This document shows positions 1-9,629 of a stretch of 64,000 nucleotides of DNA, in pieces. Position numbers and translations under genes: made by a program. The DNA is from Ochrovirga pacifica. Its GTDB lineage: Bacteria; Bacteroidota; Bacteroidia; Flavobacteriales; Flavobacteriaceae. The notes beneath the pieces were generated by a model. That model had not been told where the DNA came from and did no database searches. It was given only the letters and a program-made list of their open reading frames with translations. The DNA lies in the NCBI RefSeq assembly GCF_000220525.1, contig NZ_AFPK01000045.1, positions 1 to 64,000 of the forward strand, read 5' to 3'. Position 1 is the stretch's first letter. Each line of letters starts with the position of its first letter.

Positions 1-2355
1 ATCAAGCTTACCAAAAGTTTCTGTTTCGTAAACTTCTTTTTTCCCCTCAAGCTCTATACCATAAACATTTGCTTTGTCTCCCGTATTACTGTAAGTAAAA
101 TATCCTGAAGATCCTCTTGTTAAAGAACGGTTGATTGGGTCTTGAATCAATTTATAAAACACAGTTGCAGAAATTAATTCTTCTTTAGTTGGGAAAAATT
201 CCCATTTAAAATCTACATTGTAGTTAGTAGATGCTATCAATTCAGGGTTACCTCTAGTTACCCTACCTGTAGGAGATACATAGTTAAAAGGTGCCAACTC
301 CTTAAATTCTGGTAAAGTAATCGTTTTACTACCTGCAAGTCTTAAGGAATGTTGATCGTTTAATTCGTATTTCATATTAAAACTTGGTAAAATATTATCA
401 TATGTATTAGATAAGCTAGTAATCTCGTCTCCATTTTCATCTTCTAAAAAGTAATTATTTACATTCCACTCTACCATATCAATCACATCTTGCTCATATC
501 TTACACCTAGCCCAACAGTTAACACACCAAATTTCATGTCTGTATTTAAATATCCTGCTATAATATCTAATTCAGCCTTGTAAGTATCGGGATTCTGATT
601 ATTGTATCTTAAGTAACCTCTATTAATATTTTCCTGCGTTAATCCCTCAGTTAAATTATTAATATCAGAAACACTAAAGTTATTATCATTACCATCTGTC
701 GTAACAATCAATCCATCAAACTTAGATCTAAAATCTCTGGTTCTATTTCTGTAGTTTCCTCCTATGTTAAAACGAATACGCTTTCCTTCTTTCTCAACCA
801 AAACATGCTCAAAATTTAGCAAAGCATTGTATTCAAAATCCTCAATCTCTTGGCTTGATTTACGTTGTTGAAATCCTCCAACATATGCATATTTCACAAC
901 TCCGTCATTCAACACACGACTTCCAAAAGCCACATTATTTGCTGCTGTCCCGAAATTAACCTCGTTTCTTATACGATTAGGCTCATCTGCTTGCACATTG
1001 TTTATACCCGCTGCCCAATTAAATTTATTTCTATCATCAAATGTATGGCTACCCAATAACTGATTTACCAATATTTGTGTTTGTTTAGTATTTTGGTCTC
1101 TTACAAATGCTCCATATTCAACTGGTTGTTGATCAAAAACAAAACCAAAACCATCACCACCTTGCTCATAAACATTATCAGATAATTTGTTTATGTATAG
1201 ATTAGTCAACTTTATACTATGATCTTTTCCAAAATCATACTTTAAATCTATCAAGCCTGTTGTATTTATAGAAGTATTAAATTCTTCTACAAAAGGGAAA
1301 TCATTATTAAGAGAATTTCCTCTATACTGTGCAAACATTCCCTCATAGTAATCGTAAGATCTAGAATGAGACAATGAAATTATAGCCATCAAATCATGAT
1401 TATCATTTACTTCAAATTTGTAACCTCCTGCTAATGATAAGCTATAATCTATAGGAAGAGACTGACTAGCCGTATTCCAGCTTTGACTGAATAAAGCTTG
1501 ACCAGGGTTTAAATCTGAATTATGATACCCAAATGTTACATTATTAATATTTTGGGTTGCTTTGAATTCTCCAAAAACGCCTACAACATTTGAATTGATA
1601 CCAGTACCTACTCCAATTTTTATTCCTTTAGCATTTTTAGAATATTCTTTAGATGTGATATCAACATGTCCAGAAGATTGATCTGCATAAGAAGAAGTAC
1701 TATAAGTTTTAGAAATCCCTACATTTTGAATAATTGAAGTAGGAAACAAATTCAAATTGATATTTTTCTTTTCAATATCGTCTGAAGGTATTGGCAATCC
1801 GTTCATGGTTGTAAATAAATAACGATCACCCAATCCTCTTATATATACATCTCCAGAGGCCTCATTTTTTTGTACTCCTGAAATTTTAGCTGTAGCCGAA
1901 GCTGCATCAGAAACACCTGCTTTAGATAATTGTTCCGCTCCAATACTTTCTATAATTTCAACTTTCTCTTTTTGTACAGCTAACAAAGCAGCCTCACTTT
2001 CTTTGTTTGTTACCACGTTTAACACAACCGCATCCAACGCATCAGCCTGTGATTGCATTACTACATTTACCGTTTGTTTACCTTTGGCTTTTACGGTAAC
2101 GGCTTTGGTTTCTTTTTTATACCCCTGAAACTCGTACACCAAAGTGTAGTTTCCTGGTTTTAAGTTTAGTTGGTACACTCCATCAAAATCTGTAGTGGTT
2201 CCTATGGTAGGGTTTCCCTGCACATAAATACTTACAAAAGGAAGTGGTTCTAAATTCATTTCTTTGTCTTGTACCATTCCCGATACAGTTCCCTTAGACT
2301 GCGCAAAAACTACTGCGGTCATTAGGGCAAAAAGAGTAAATAATAAATTTCTCAT
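1..2355 (-). CDS. TonB-dependent outer-membrane receptor (C-terminus cut by window edge)
   Basis: Large outer-membrane active transporter; 785 N-terminal residues are visible and the barrel's C-terminus lies outside the window. The start at 2355 gives a signal peptide ending near VVFAQ. A carboxypeptidase-D-like domain follows (about residues 20-110), then a plug domain with KISGVQKNEASGDVYIRGLG and LFPTSIIQNVGISKTYS, then beta-barrel sequence. The plug resembles the large receptors with a RGLGDRY motif. The substrate cannot be read from the sequence. The gene is divergent from a response regulator/histidine kinase pair at 2562-4284, which may control it. The family call is secure; the substrate is unknown. 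Confidence 0.93.
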   Translation of the reverse strand, partial: MRNLLFTLFALMTAVVFAQSKGTVSGMVQDKEMNLEPLPFVSIYVQGNPTIGTTTDFDGVYQLNLKPGNYTLVYEFQGYKKETKAVTVKAKGKQTVNVVMQSQADALDAVVLNVVTNKESEAALLAVQKEKVEIIESIGAEQLSKAGVSDAASATAKISGVQKNEASGDVYIRGLGDRYLFTTMNGLPIPSDDIEKKNINLNLFPTSIIQNVGISKTYSTSSYADQSSGHVDITSKEYSKNAKGIKIGVGTGINSNVVGVFGEFKATQNINNVTFGYHNSDLNPGQALFSQSWNTASQSLPIDYSLSLAGGYKFEVNDNHDLMAIISLSHSRSYDYYEGMFAQYRGNSLNNDFPFVEEFNTSINTTGLIDLKYDFGKDHSIKLTNLYINKLSDNVYEQGGDGFGFVFDQQPVEYGAFVRDQNTKQTQILVNQLLGSHTFDDRNKFNWAAGINNVQADEPNRIRNEVNFGTAANNVAFGSRVLNDGVVKYAYVGGFQQRKSSQEIEDFEYNALLNFEHVLVEKEGKRIRFNIGGNYRNRTRDFRSKFDGLIVTTDGNDNNFSVSDINNLTEGLTQENINRGYLRYNNQNPDTYKAELDIIAGYLNTDMKFGVLTVGLGVRYEQDVIDMVEWNVNNYFLEDENGDEITSLSNTYDNILPSFNMKYELNDQHSLRLAGSKTITLPEFKELAPFNYVSPTGRVTRGNPELIASTNYNVDFKWEFFPTKEELISATVFYKLIQDPINRSLTRGSSGYFTYSNTGDKANVYGIELEGKKEVYETETFGKLD

Positions 2356-2429
2356 TATCAATGATATGTTTGTTTTAAAGTCAGGCAAAATTCTGTATAA
2401 AATCATTTTTAGAGCCTAAGTAAGCATTA

Positions 2430-2536
2430 CGTTTGCGTTATATTAACGTTAAATTGCTCGTTTGTTACTTTAACACTTTGTAATCATTAAATGTTTGTTA
2501 AAAACACTTTTGTATATTTAGAAAACATTAAATTTG
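2430..2536 (+). promoter_or_regulatory. Divergent control region: CGTTA/CGTTT repeats and -7 box of the two-component operon
   Basis: A TAnnTTTG -7 box (TAAATTTG, 2529-2536) lies 25 bases before the response regulator ATG, with TTTG at 2509-2512 as a possible -33 element (16-nt spacer, shorter than usual). Upstream are CGTTT 2430, CGTTA 2436, CGTTA 2447 and CGTTT 2459. The middle pair is 11 bases apart, the spacing OmpR/PhoB-family regulators often use for direct repeats. The -7 box is reasonably supported; the operator is inference. Confidence 0.45.
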
Positions 2537-2561
2537 GCCACACTATAACGAAAAACTAGAA

Positions 2562-3254
2562 ATGGAAACTAATCAGATTAAGATTCTTTTGGTTGATGAC
2601 GAACCAGATATTTTGGAAATTGTAGGATACAATCTTAAAAAAGAAGGCTATGATATTTACACAGCTAGCAATGGTATAGAAGCTGTAGATCAGGCAAAAA
2701 AAGTACAACCTCATTTGATATTACTAGATGTAATGATGCCAGAAATGGACGGTGTAGAAGCTTGTGAAAAAATTAGAGAAATTTCAGACTTAAAAGATGT
2801 TATTATCTCCTTTTTTACCGCTCGTGGCGAAGACTACAGTCAAGTAGCTGGTTTTGATGCGGGGGCAGACGACTACATTACCAAACCCATTAAACCTAAA
2901 TTGTTAACTAGCAAAGTAAAATCTTTGTTAAGAAGATTAAAGGACGATGGGGCTAAAACCAATAGCACAGACTTGGGAGGAATTATTATAGATCGAGACG
3001 AATACCTAATTGTAAAAGACGGTGAAAAAATAGTATTGCCAAGAAAAGAGTTTGAATTGTTTTCTTTGCTAACCTCTAAACCAGGAAAGGTGTTTAATCG
3101 TGAATCTATAATGAAAAAAGTATGGGGGAGCGATGTGGTTGTAGGAGACAGAACTATAGATGTACACATTAGAAAACTAAGAGAAAAAATAGGAGACAAC
3201 TACTTTAAAACCGTAAAGGGAGTTGGCTATAAGTTTATTTTACATGAAAATTAA
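2562..3254 (+). CDS. OmpR/PhoB-family response regulator
   Basis: DNA-binding response regulator of a two-component system. The receiver domain (about 6-125) has acidic Asp12/Asp13, phospho-acceptor Asp56 in LILLDVMMPEMDG, conserved Thr86 and Lys108 (DDYITKPIKP). The C-terminal winged helix (about 140-228) carries the KEFELFSLL and DVHIRKLREKIG signatures of the OmpR group. Length 230 aa is normal. Its stop overlaps the kinase start, so the two are translationally coupled. It resembles flavobacterial PhoB-like regulators, but phosphate control is not shown here. The divergent TonB receptor is a plausible target. Confidence 0.95.
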   Translation: METNQIKILLVDDEPDILEIVGYNLKKEGYDIYTASNGIEAVDQAKKVQPHLILLDVMMPEMDGVEACEKIREISDLKDVIISFFTARGEDYSQVAGFDAGADDYITKPIKPKLLTSKVKSLLRRLKDDGAKTNSTDLGGIIIDRDEYLIVKDGEKIVLPRKEFELFSLLTSKPGKVFNRESIMKKVWGSDVVVGDRTIDVHIRKLREKIGDNYFKTVKGVGYKFILHEN

Positions 3255-4284
3255 AAATTTTTTTATTTTTTCTATTGCCATTTCTTTTGTACTAACGCTT
3301 TGTATAGATGTTAGTATTTTAATTTACATGGCAGCTACCAAAACTACCGTACACATACAAGCCTTGTTACTTTTGTCTTTGGCTTTGTTTATTTTGCTAA
3401 GCTTGATAATTAACAACGGGGTAGAAACATACATTAACTACCGAATAGGAAAAATATACAAACAGGTAAATACACTAAAAAAAAAGCGAATTTCTAACAT
3501 AAATATCAACGCAGATGAGTTTGATTTTTTGGCTCGCGACATCTTAAAATATACATACAAGAAAAAGCGAGAGATTAATAAGTTAAACTATCGAGAAAAC
3601 TATCGCAGAGACTTTTTAGGAAATGTGGCTCACGAAATAAAAACACCACTGTTTACCGTGCAAGGATATTTACTAACCTTAATAGAAGGAGCTGCCGAAG
3701 ACAGAGAAATTAGAGACAAATACCTAAAAAGAGCCAATGCAGCCATAGAACGTTTAAGCGAAATTGTTGATGATTTGGACTTAATCACCAAGCTAGAAAC
3801 CAATGATTTAAAGCTAAACATAGACACTTTTAACATTATAAAAGTAGTGCAAAAAGTGTTTGATTTGTTAGAAATGCAGGCTAAAAAAAGAAACATCAAA
3901 CTAACCTTAGACAAGTTTTATGACATCCCCGAGTTTGTAATGGCTGACGAGTCTAAAATAGAACAGGTATTGATTAATTTGGTAATGAACTCCATCAAAT
4001 ATGGAAAAATAGGAGGCACAACAGTGGTTTCTATAGAGTACGTAGATGATGAAAAGATTTTAGTTAAAGTAAAAGATAATGGAGAAGGAATAGACAAAGA
4101 CAACATTCCTAGATTGTTCGAACGTTTTTATCGTGTAGACAAAAGTAGGTCTAGAGACCAAGGAGGTTCTGGTTTAGGATTGGCAATTGTAAAACACATT
4201 GTAGAAGCCCACGAACAAACTATTGATGTAAAAAGTGTGGTAGGTAGTGGTTCTACTTTTTACTTTACTTTAGACAAAGCTTAA
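3244..4284 (+). CDS. Membrane sensor histidine kinase (PhoR-like)
   Basis: Partner kinase of the upstream regulator. I place the start at ATG 3244 (MKIKNFFIF), overlapping the regulator by 11 bases, rather than the in-frame ATG at 3223, because a membrane segment then begins at the N-terminus. Two transmembrane helices (about 5-29 and 38-57) enclose almost no periplasmic loop. HisKA has His130 (NVAHEIKTPL); HATPase_c has the N-box NLVMNSIKYG, DNGEGI and GSGLGLAIVKHIV. The very short loop suggests signal input through the membrane or a partner protein rather than an extracellular sensor domain. 346 aa. Confidence 0.93.
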   Translation: MKIKNFFIFSIAISFVLTLCIDVSILIYMAATKTTVHIQALLLLSLALFILLSLIINNGVETYINYRIGKIYKQVNTLKKKRISNININADEFDFLARDILKYTYKKKREINKLNYRENYRRDFLGNVAHEIKTPLFTVQGYLLTLIEGAAEDREIRDKYLKRANAAIERLSEIVDDLDLITKLETNDLKLNIDTFNIIKVVQKVFDLLEMQAKKRNIKLTLDKFYDIPEFVMADESKIEQVLINLVMNSIKYGKIGGTTVVSIEYVDDEKILVKVKDNGEGIDKDNIPRLFERFYRVDKSRSRDQGGSGLGLAIVKHIVEAHEQTIDVKSVVGSGSTFYFTLDKA

Positions 4285-4310
4285 ATAAATACACAAACAA
4301 ATAGTATACA

Positions 4311-4347
4311 AAAAGGCCGATAGATTTTTTTCTATCGACCTTTTTTG
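4311..4347. terminator. Bidirectional intrinsic terminator
   Basis: Stem GGCCGATAG / CTATCGACC with one mismatch and a short T loop, flanked by A and T runs. It sits between the convergent kinase and secreted-protein genes and can serve both. Confidence 0.8.
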
Positions 4348-4365
4348 TTTCTATTCCATCAATTT

Positions 4366-5550
4366 TTATTGATGTACAATTTTCTGTCTTAATCCGTTGT
4401 TGGTTTGGATAAAATAAACTCCCGAAGGCAAGGACGAAATGTTGATGCTTTTTTGTGCTCTAAAGGTTTTTACAGTTTGTCCCAAAACGTTTTTTATAAA
4501 GATTGTTTCTATATCAGAAACATCAGAAATCTGAAGAGTTCCATTTTTAAAGTTTTGAGTAATAGAGATTCCTGCTTTGCTAAAGTTTCCTGTAGACAAA
4601 GTTGCATCATTAATTACAGGAAATTCTAAACTATAAGAAATCCAGTCCCAACCAGAACCATTCCACTTTTGCATTCCGTAATAGTCGTCTCCGTTTAATT
4701 TGTGCACTCCAGACCCATTGTCTGCCGTAGTTCCAACATTCAATCCGTTTAGTACTTCTTCCTCAGGAAAGGTAAACGTAATAGTACCCGATTGGTTTTC
4801 TTCTGTTCCACTTACCACAATATCATCTGCTGTAACATTAGAAATGGTTGCATTGGTATAAGGATCTGCCACAGGGTCTGCACCTGCAGGATGTACTAAT
4901 AAAATACGGTAGTTTAGACCTGTAATGTTGGTGTTTGCAGTATAGTTAAAACTCATCGTAAATGTTTCCCCTCTAGTTACACTTGCAAAAGCCGTTTGTT
5001 CGTTGGTAATAGATATGTAATTTGGTGGATAATAAGCTGGTACAACTTCTATATCTGTGTTTGAAAATTTATCAATCGTTAAAGGTCCACCACCACTTAC
5101 TCTTAGCGAATAACCTGTACCTACAGCAATCAAGCTTTCGTCACCAATATTTAGCTGACTTAACACCCATGTACGAGTTCTAACAGTTAAACTGTTACCG
5201 TCATTTGGGTTAGCATCTAATGAAGTACTGGTGGTGTTTGCATCTGACAACCCTCCTGTAATCACAAAAGCATTTCCGGTAGCTCCTGGATTTTTAATAG
5301 GCAACCAAATTTTTGCATGGGTAGGTTCATTTCCTGCTCCGTCCGTTCTAAAATCAGACACACTTGTAATGGTTAAAGTAGCAGGTTCGTACCCGCCACC
5401 AGGTAATTTGTTTAAAAAGAAACCATTGGTAGAAATTACCAATTCGTCTGTAGCAGTAGTCGATTTGGTAATAGTGTTGGTGTCTGCTGTTTGACTAAAG
5501 CCCAACAACGATGCTGACATCGCAAATAAAAAAGATAGTTTTTTAATCAT
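4366..5550 (-). CDS. Secreted protein with type IX secretion C-terminal sorting domain
   Basis: Predicted exported protein, 394 aa. I prefer ATG 5550 (MIKKLSFLFAMSASLLGFSQ), a clean signal peptide, over a start 84 bases upstream. The middle is Thr/Asn/Ser-rich and looks beta-rich, with no enzyme motif I recognise. The last 70 or so residues (KNVLGQTVKTF, SLPSGVYFIQTNNG) match a T9SS type A sorting domain, which directs outer-membrane export and cleavage or surface attachment. It ends against the two-component operon terminator. Function unknown; secretion route well supported. Confidence 0.85.
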   Translation of the reverse strand: MIKKLSFLFAMSASLLGFSQTADTNTITKSTTATDELVISTNGFFLNKLPGGGYEPATLTITSVSDFRTDGAGNEPTHAKIWLPIKNPGATGNAFVITGGLSDANTTSTSLDANPNDGNSLTVRTRTWVLSQLNIGDESLIAVGTGYSLRVSGGGPLTIDKFSNTDIEVVPAYYPPNYISITNEQTAFASVTRGETFTMSFNYTANTNITGLNYRILLVHPAGADPVADPYTNATISNVTADDIVVSGTEENQSGTITFTFPEEEVLNGLNVGTTADNGSGVHKLNGDDYYGMQKWNGSGWDWISYSLEFPVINDATLSTGNFSKAGISITQNFKNGTLQISDVSDIETIFIKNVLGQTVKTFRAQKSINISSLPSGVYFIQTNNGLRQKIVHQ

Positions 5551-5700
5551 AATATATATTATTTTAATTCTACTCATAAAATTATTTAGGAATAGCATTA
5601 AAAAAAGATACATATGATTTTGATCTAAATACAAATGGTTCTCTATTCATTTATTCAATTCATAGAGAACCTTATATTACAACTTTAAAAATCAAAAAAG

Positions 5701-7044
5701 TTAAATAACACCTTGTGCAAGCATTGCATCGGCTACTTTTACAAAACCAGCAATATTGGCTCCTTTTACATAATTTACATAGCCATCGTCTTCAGTTCCA
5801 TATTCTACACAAGCCTCATGTATATCTGTCATAATTTCTTGTAGCTTTTTATCTACTTCTACACGAGTCCATTTGTAACGCAATGCATTTTGAGTCATTT
5901 CTAAACCAGAAGTTGCCACTCCTCCCGCATTGGATGCTTTACCAGGTGCATAGAAAATTTTAGCTTTGTGAAACGCTTCCATAGCCTCTATAGTACAGGG
6001 CATATTGGCTCCTTCGCTTACACAAATACAACCATTGTTTACCAATGTTTGTGCTTCCTCTCCGTTCAACTCGTTTTGTGTAGCACAAGGAAAGGCAACT
6101 TCGCAACTTTCGCTCCAAGGTTTTTCTCCCTGATGGTACACAGCAGATGGATATTTTTCTACGTACTCTGAAATTCTTCCTCTTTTTTGATTTTTTAACT
6201 CTTTAACAAACTCTAGTTTTTCTTGACTGATTCCTTCTTCATCAAAAATATACCCAGAGGAATCTGATAGCGTTACTACTTTAGCCCCTAACTGAATGCA
6301 TTTTTCAGCAGCGTATTGAGCTACGTTTCCAGAACCAGAAATTACTACTGTTTTTTCAGACAAAGTTTCTTGTTTGGTTTCTAGCATGGCTTTGGCAAAA
6401 TATACTGCTCCATATCCTGTTGCTTCAGGTCTTATTTGTGATCCTCCCCAAGACAATCCTTTTCCTGTTAATACACCTGTAAACTCATTTCTTAATTTTT
6501 TATACATCCCAAACAAATACCCTACTTCTCTTGCTCCTACTCCTATATCTCCTGCAGGCACATCGGTATCATGTCCTATGTGCCTAAACAACTCGGACAT
6601 AAATGCATGACAAAAACGCATAATTTCATCGTCTGATTTTCCTTTAGGGTCAAAATCTGAACCTCCTTTACCTCCACCCATAGGCAAAGTAGTTAAGGAA
6701 TTTTTAAACACCTGCTCAAAAGCCAAAAACTTTAAAATACTCTGGTTTACTGTAGGATGAAAACGCAGTCCTCCTTTGTATGGCCCAATAGCCGAGTTCA
6801 TTTGTACTCGATACCCCCTGTTGATTTGAATTTCTCCATCATCATCTACCCAACACACACGAAAAGACACTACTCTCTCTGGCTCTACCATACGCAACAA
6901 AATGTTTTTCCCAAAATAAATATCATGCTCGCATACATACGGAATTACCGTTTCGGCTACCTCTTGCACTGCTTGTAAAAATTCAGGTTCGTCACCATTA
7001 CGTACCTTTACGTTATCCATAAAATCTTGAACTCTTTTATCCAT
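5701..7044 (-). CDS. gdhA: NADP-type glutamate dehydrogenase
   Basis: Interconverts 2-oxoglutarate plus ammonium with glutamate in the cytoplasm. The 447-aa protein is full length for hexameric bacterial GDH. It has the substrate-site block GPYKGGLRFHPTVN, the catalytic region LPMGGGKGGSDFDPKGKSD with its lysine, and the nucleotide-binding stretch VVISGSGNVAQYAAEKC, followed by GGVATSGLEMTQN. NADP preference is inferred from family resemblance. It is a single gene, divergent from the HTTM-protein gene with only 76 bases between. Confidence 0.96.
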   Translation of the reverse strand: MDKRVQDFMDNVKVRNGDEPEFLQAVQEVAETVIPYVCEHDIYFGKNILLRMVEPERVVSFRVCWVDDDGEIQINRGYRVQMNSAIGPYKGGLRFHPTVNQSILKFLAFEQVFKNSLTTLPMGGGKGGSDFDPKGKSDDEIMRFCHAFMSELFRHIGHDTDVPAGDIGVGAREVGYLFGMYKKLRNEFTGVLTGKGLSWGGSQIRPEATGYGAVYFAKAMLETKQETLSEKTVVISGSGNVAQYAAEKCIQLGAKVVTLSDSSGYIFDEEGISQEKLEFVKELKNQKRGRISEYVEKYPSAVYHQGEKPWSESCEVAFPCATQNELNGEEAQTLVNNGCICVSEGANMPCTIEAMEAFHKAKIFYAPGKASNAGGVATSGLEMTQNALRYKWTRVEVDKKLQEIMTDIHEACVEYGTEDDGYVNYVKGANIAGFVKVADAMLAQGVI

Positions 7045-7050
7045 CTGTTT

Positions 7051-7083
7051 TTTGTTTTTATTATAAATATAGAAATATATTTG
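7051..7083 (+). promoter_or_regulatory. Bacteroidota promoter of the HTTM-protein gene
   Basis: -33 TTTG at 7051-7054 and -7 TATATTTG at 7076-7083, 21 bases apart, with the ATG 37 bases further on. It fits the TTTG/TAnnTTTG pattern. Confidence 0.6.
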
Positions 7084-7120
7084 TGTAGTGTGTACATCTT
7101 AATCAATCTTACGAATTGCC

Positions 7121-8452
7121 ATGAAATTCTTTTTTAAAAACGTAGACAACACCCCTTTAATTGTTTTCCGTATTATTTTTGGAACCATTTTAATGTTAGA
7201 AGCTTGGGGCTCTATATTTACAGGCTGGATTGACACTACGTTTGTACAACCTAGCCTCCATTTTTCGTTTATTGCGTTCGAGTGGTTGCAACCGTTAGAT
7301 GGCAACGGCATGTACTTTTTATACGGGTTGATGGGTTTTTTAGGCTTACTAGTTCTCTTGGGATATTATTATAGACTAGCAATTATTAGCTATACAATTT
7401 TATGGACGTACTGTTATCTTGTTCATAAAATATCGTACAATAACCATTATTACTTAATGATACTGTTGTGTTTTTTAATGTGTTTTATGCCCGCCAACCG
7501 CTATGCTTCTTTAGATGTACGAACGCAACGAGTAGACACAAGCGCACACATGCCCCAATGGGTTTCTTTTTTATTGGTGTTTCAAATTAGCTGCGTGTAT
7601 GTATTTGGTGCTATTGCCAAAATGTATCCCGACTGGATAGACGGTACGTTTCCCAAAATAGTACTAACAGACAAAGCAAATTTTCCACTTATAGGTAAAT
7701 ATTTTACCAAAACATGGTTTTACATGGGCATTGCTTACGGTGGTTTACTGTTCGATTTGTTAATTATTCCAGCCTTGGCTTATAAACAAACTAGAAAAGT
7801 AGCTTTTTTCATTTCTATTTTCTTTCACAGTTTTAACTCTATTGTGTTTCAAGTAGGTGTTTTTCCATATCTAAGTCTGTCATTTGCTTTATTCTTTTTT
7901 GATGGCCGTAAAGTGCAACAATGGTTTTTGCCTAAAAAAGGATTTTATCAAACAAGCCAAGAACCTGCTGCTATCAAACCTAACTACCTGCTTGCCATTT
8001 CTACTTACGTAGTGTTGCAACTATTTTTACCTTTAAGACAGCACTGCATTCAAGGAAATGCCTATTGGACTGAGGAAGGACACAAAATGAGTTGGCGAAT
8101 GATGCTTCGCTCGGCTTCGGGTACTTTGTATTATAAAATTCACAACATTACCAAAGACAGCACCTACTACCACAGACCTAAAATACTTACCGCTAAACAA
8201 AAGCATTTGATTAGCACACATCCCGACGTTATTTGGCAGTACGCTCAATACTTAAAAAAAGAAGCAAGCCAAAAAGGAAGTCTAATACAGGTTTACGCCA
8301 TCAGCAAAAAACGACTTAACGGAAGACCTTTGCAAGAATTTATAGACCCTACGGTTGATTTGGCTAATACACCCTGGGATTATTTTTATCATGCTCCATG
8401 GATTCGGGAATTTAAAGGATGGAAAAAGCCCGAGAAAGTCGACCAAAAATAA
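7121..8452 (+). CDS. HTTM-domain membrane protein, vitamin-K-dependent gamma-carboxylase homologue
   Basis: Polytopic inner-membrane protein of 443 aa with several helices between residues 10 and 265, then a soluble C-terminal part. The segment VFGAIAKMYPDWIDG (Lys167 followed by DW) matches the conserved Lys-containing block of the HTTM/VKGC family, in which the animal enzyme carboxylates glutamates using reduced vitamin K. Bacterial members are mostly uncharacterised, so carboxylase or quinol-epoxidase activity is inference. It lies between gdhA (divergent) and pheS (co-directional), neither functionally related. Confidence 0.82.
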   Translation: MKFFFKNVDNTPLIVFRIIFGTILMLEAWGSIFTGWIDTTFVQPSLHFSFIAFEWLQPLDGNGMYFLYGLMGFLGLLVLLGYYYRLAIISYTILWTYCYLVHKISYNNHYYLMILLCFLMCFMPANRYASLDVRTQRVDTSAHMPQWVSFLLVFQISCVYVFGAIAKMYPDWIDGTFPKIVLTDKANFPLIGKYFTKTWFYMGIAYGGLLFDLLIIPALAYKQTRKVAFFISIFFHSFNSIVFQVGVFPYLSLSFALFFFDGRKVQQWFLPKKGFYQTSQEPAAIKPNYLLAISTYVVLQLFLPLRQHCIQGNAYWTEEGHKMSWRMMLRSASGTLYYKIHNITKDSTYYHRPKILTAKQKHLISTHPDVIWQYAQYLKKEASQKGSLIQVYAISKKRLNGRPLQEFIDPTVDLANTPWDYFYHAPWIREFKGWKKPEKVDQK

Positions 8453-8476
8453 AGGGAACAATAGAAATAGTTTACT

Positions 8477-8484
8477 TAAATTTG
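8477..8484 (+). promoter_or_regulatory. -7 box of pheS
   Basis: TAAATTTG matches TAnnTTTG, 24 bases before the pheS ATG. No clear -33 TTTG is visible. Confidence 0.45.
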
Positions 8485-8508
8485 CAGTCTAATTTCTGAA
8501 TAACGATT

Positions 8509-9528
8509 ATGTTAGATAAAGTAAATGAGCTAATTGGAGAAGTAAGTAATTTTAACACCACTAGTAAAGAGGAACTAGAAGCGTTTAGAATTAAGTATTT
8601 AGGAAAAAAGGGAATTTTGAATGATCTTTTTGCTGAGTTTAAAAATGTAGCAAACGATCAGAAAAAAGAATTTGGACAAGCGCTAAATACCTTTAAAAAT
8701 ACCGCCGAAAATAAAATTAACGACTTGCGTAGTTCTTTAGAAGAAGCTGCACTTTCAGGAACGGCATTAAACGACTTGACCCGTCCGGGAGAGCCTTTAA
8801 AAATTGGTTCTCGCCATCCAATTTCTATCGTACGTAATCAAATTATTGATGTGTTTTCTAGAATTGGTTTTACTGTATCTGAAGGCCCAGAAATTGAAGA
8901 CGATTGGCACAACTTTACTGCCTTAAATTTGCCAGAATACCATCCGGCAAGAGACATGCAGGATACGTTTTTTATAGAGCAAAATCCCGATATTTTGTTG
9001 CGTACTCACACCTCATCAGTACAAACAAGATATATGGAAAACAACGAACCGCCTATAAGAACCTTATCTCCGGGACGTGTGTTTAGAAACGAAGACATTT
9101 CGGCACGTGCACATTGTATCTTTCATCAGGTAGAAGGTTTGTACATAGACACAGACGTTTCTTTTGCAGACTTAAAACAGACTTTGTTGTACTTTACCAA
9201 GGAAATGTTCGGAAAATCTAAAATTCGCTTACGCCCTTCTTATTTTCCTTTTACCGAACCTAGTGCAGAAGTGGATATTTACTGGGGATTAGAAACCGAA
9301 ACCGACTATAAAATTACCAAAGGAACAGGTTGGTTAGAAATTATGGGATGCGGAATGGTAGATCCTAACGTATTAAAAAACGCTAATATAGATCCTACAA
9401 AATACAGTGGTTACGCTTTTGGAATGGGAATAGAACGTATTGCCATGTTGCTGTATCAAATTCCAGATATTCGTATGTTCTACGAAAATGATGTTCGCTT
9501 TTTGGAACAGTTTAAAAGCATTAACTAA
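8509..9528 (+). CDS. pheS: Phenylalanyl-tRNA synthetase alpha subunit
   Basis: Catalytic subunit of PheRS, charging tRNA-Phe with the beta subunit (not in this window). 339 aa, full length. An N-terminal coiled coil (about 1-90) is followed by the class II core: motif 2 [20 protein letters not shown], phenylalanine-pocket residues near [14 protein letters not shown], and motif 3 [16 protein letters not shown]. It is monocistronic, ended by the hairpin at 9541. Confidence 0.98.
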   Translation: MLDKVNELIGEVSNFNTTSKEELEAFRIKYLGKKGILNDLFAEFKNVANDQKKEFGQALNTFKNTAENKINDLRSSLEEAALSGTALNDLTRPGEPLKIGSRHPISIVRNQIIDVFSRIGFTVSEGPEIEDDWHNFTALNLPEYHPARDMQDTFFIEQNPDILLRTHTSSVQTRYMENNEPPIRTLSPGRVFRNEDISARAHCIFHQVEGLYIDTDVSFADLKQTLLYFTKEMFGKSKIRLRPSYFPFTEPSAEVDIYWGLETETDYKITKGTGWLEIMGCGMVDPNVLKNANIDPTKYSGYAFGMGIERIAMLLYQIPDIRMFYENDVRFLEQFKSIN

Positions 9529-9540
9529 GCATATATATAT

Positions 9541-9568
9541 ACGACTCCTTATTTGGGGTCGTTTTTTT
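9541..9568 (+). terminator. Intrinsic terminator of pheS
   Basis: Stem ACGACTCC / GGGGTCGT (one imperfect pair near the loop) with loop TTATTT, followed by seven T, 12 bases after the pheS stop. Confidence 0.8.
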
Positions 9569-9629
9569 ATATTTAAAGACACAAGCTCTATTTTTCTCTT
9601 TTTTTGTTAGCTTTAGCAAAAAAAATACT

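Noticed and set aside
865-1059. Small plus-strand open frame inside the first TonB receptor
   Set aside because: Antisense shadow of a strong coding frame.
5231-5494. 87-residue plus-strand frame opposite the T9SS-secreted protein
   Set aside because: Antisense shadow; no promoter box and no resemblance to a family.
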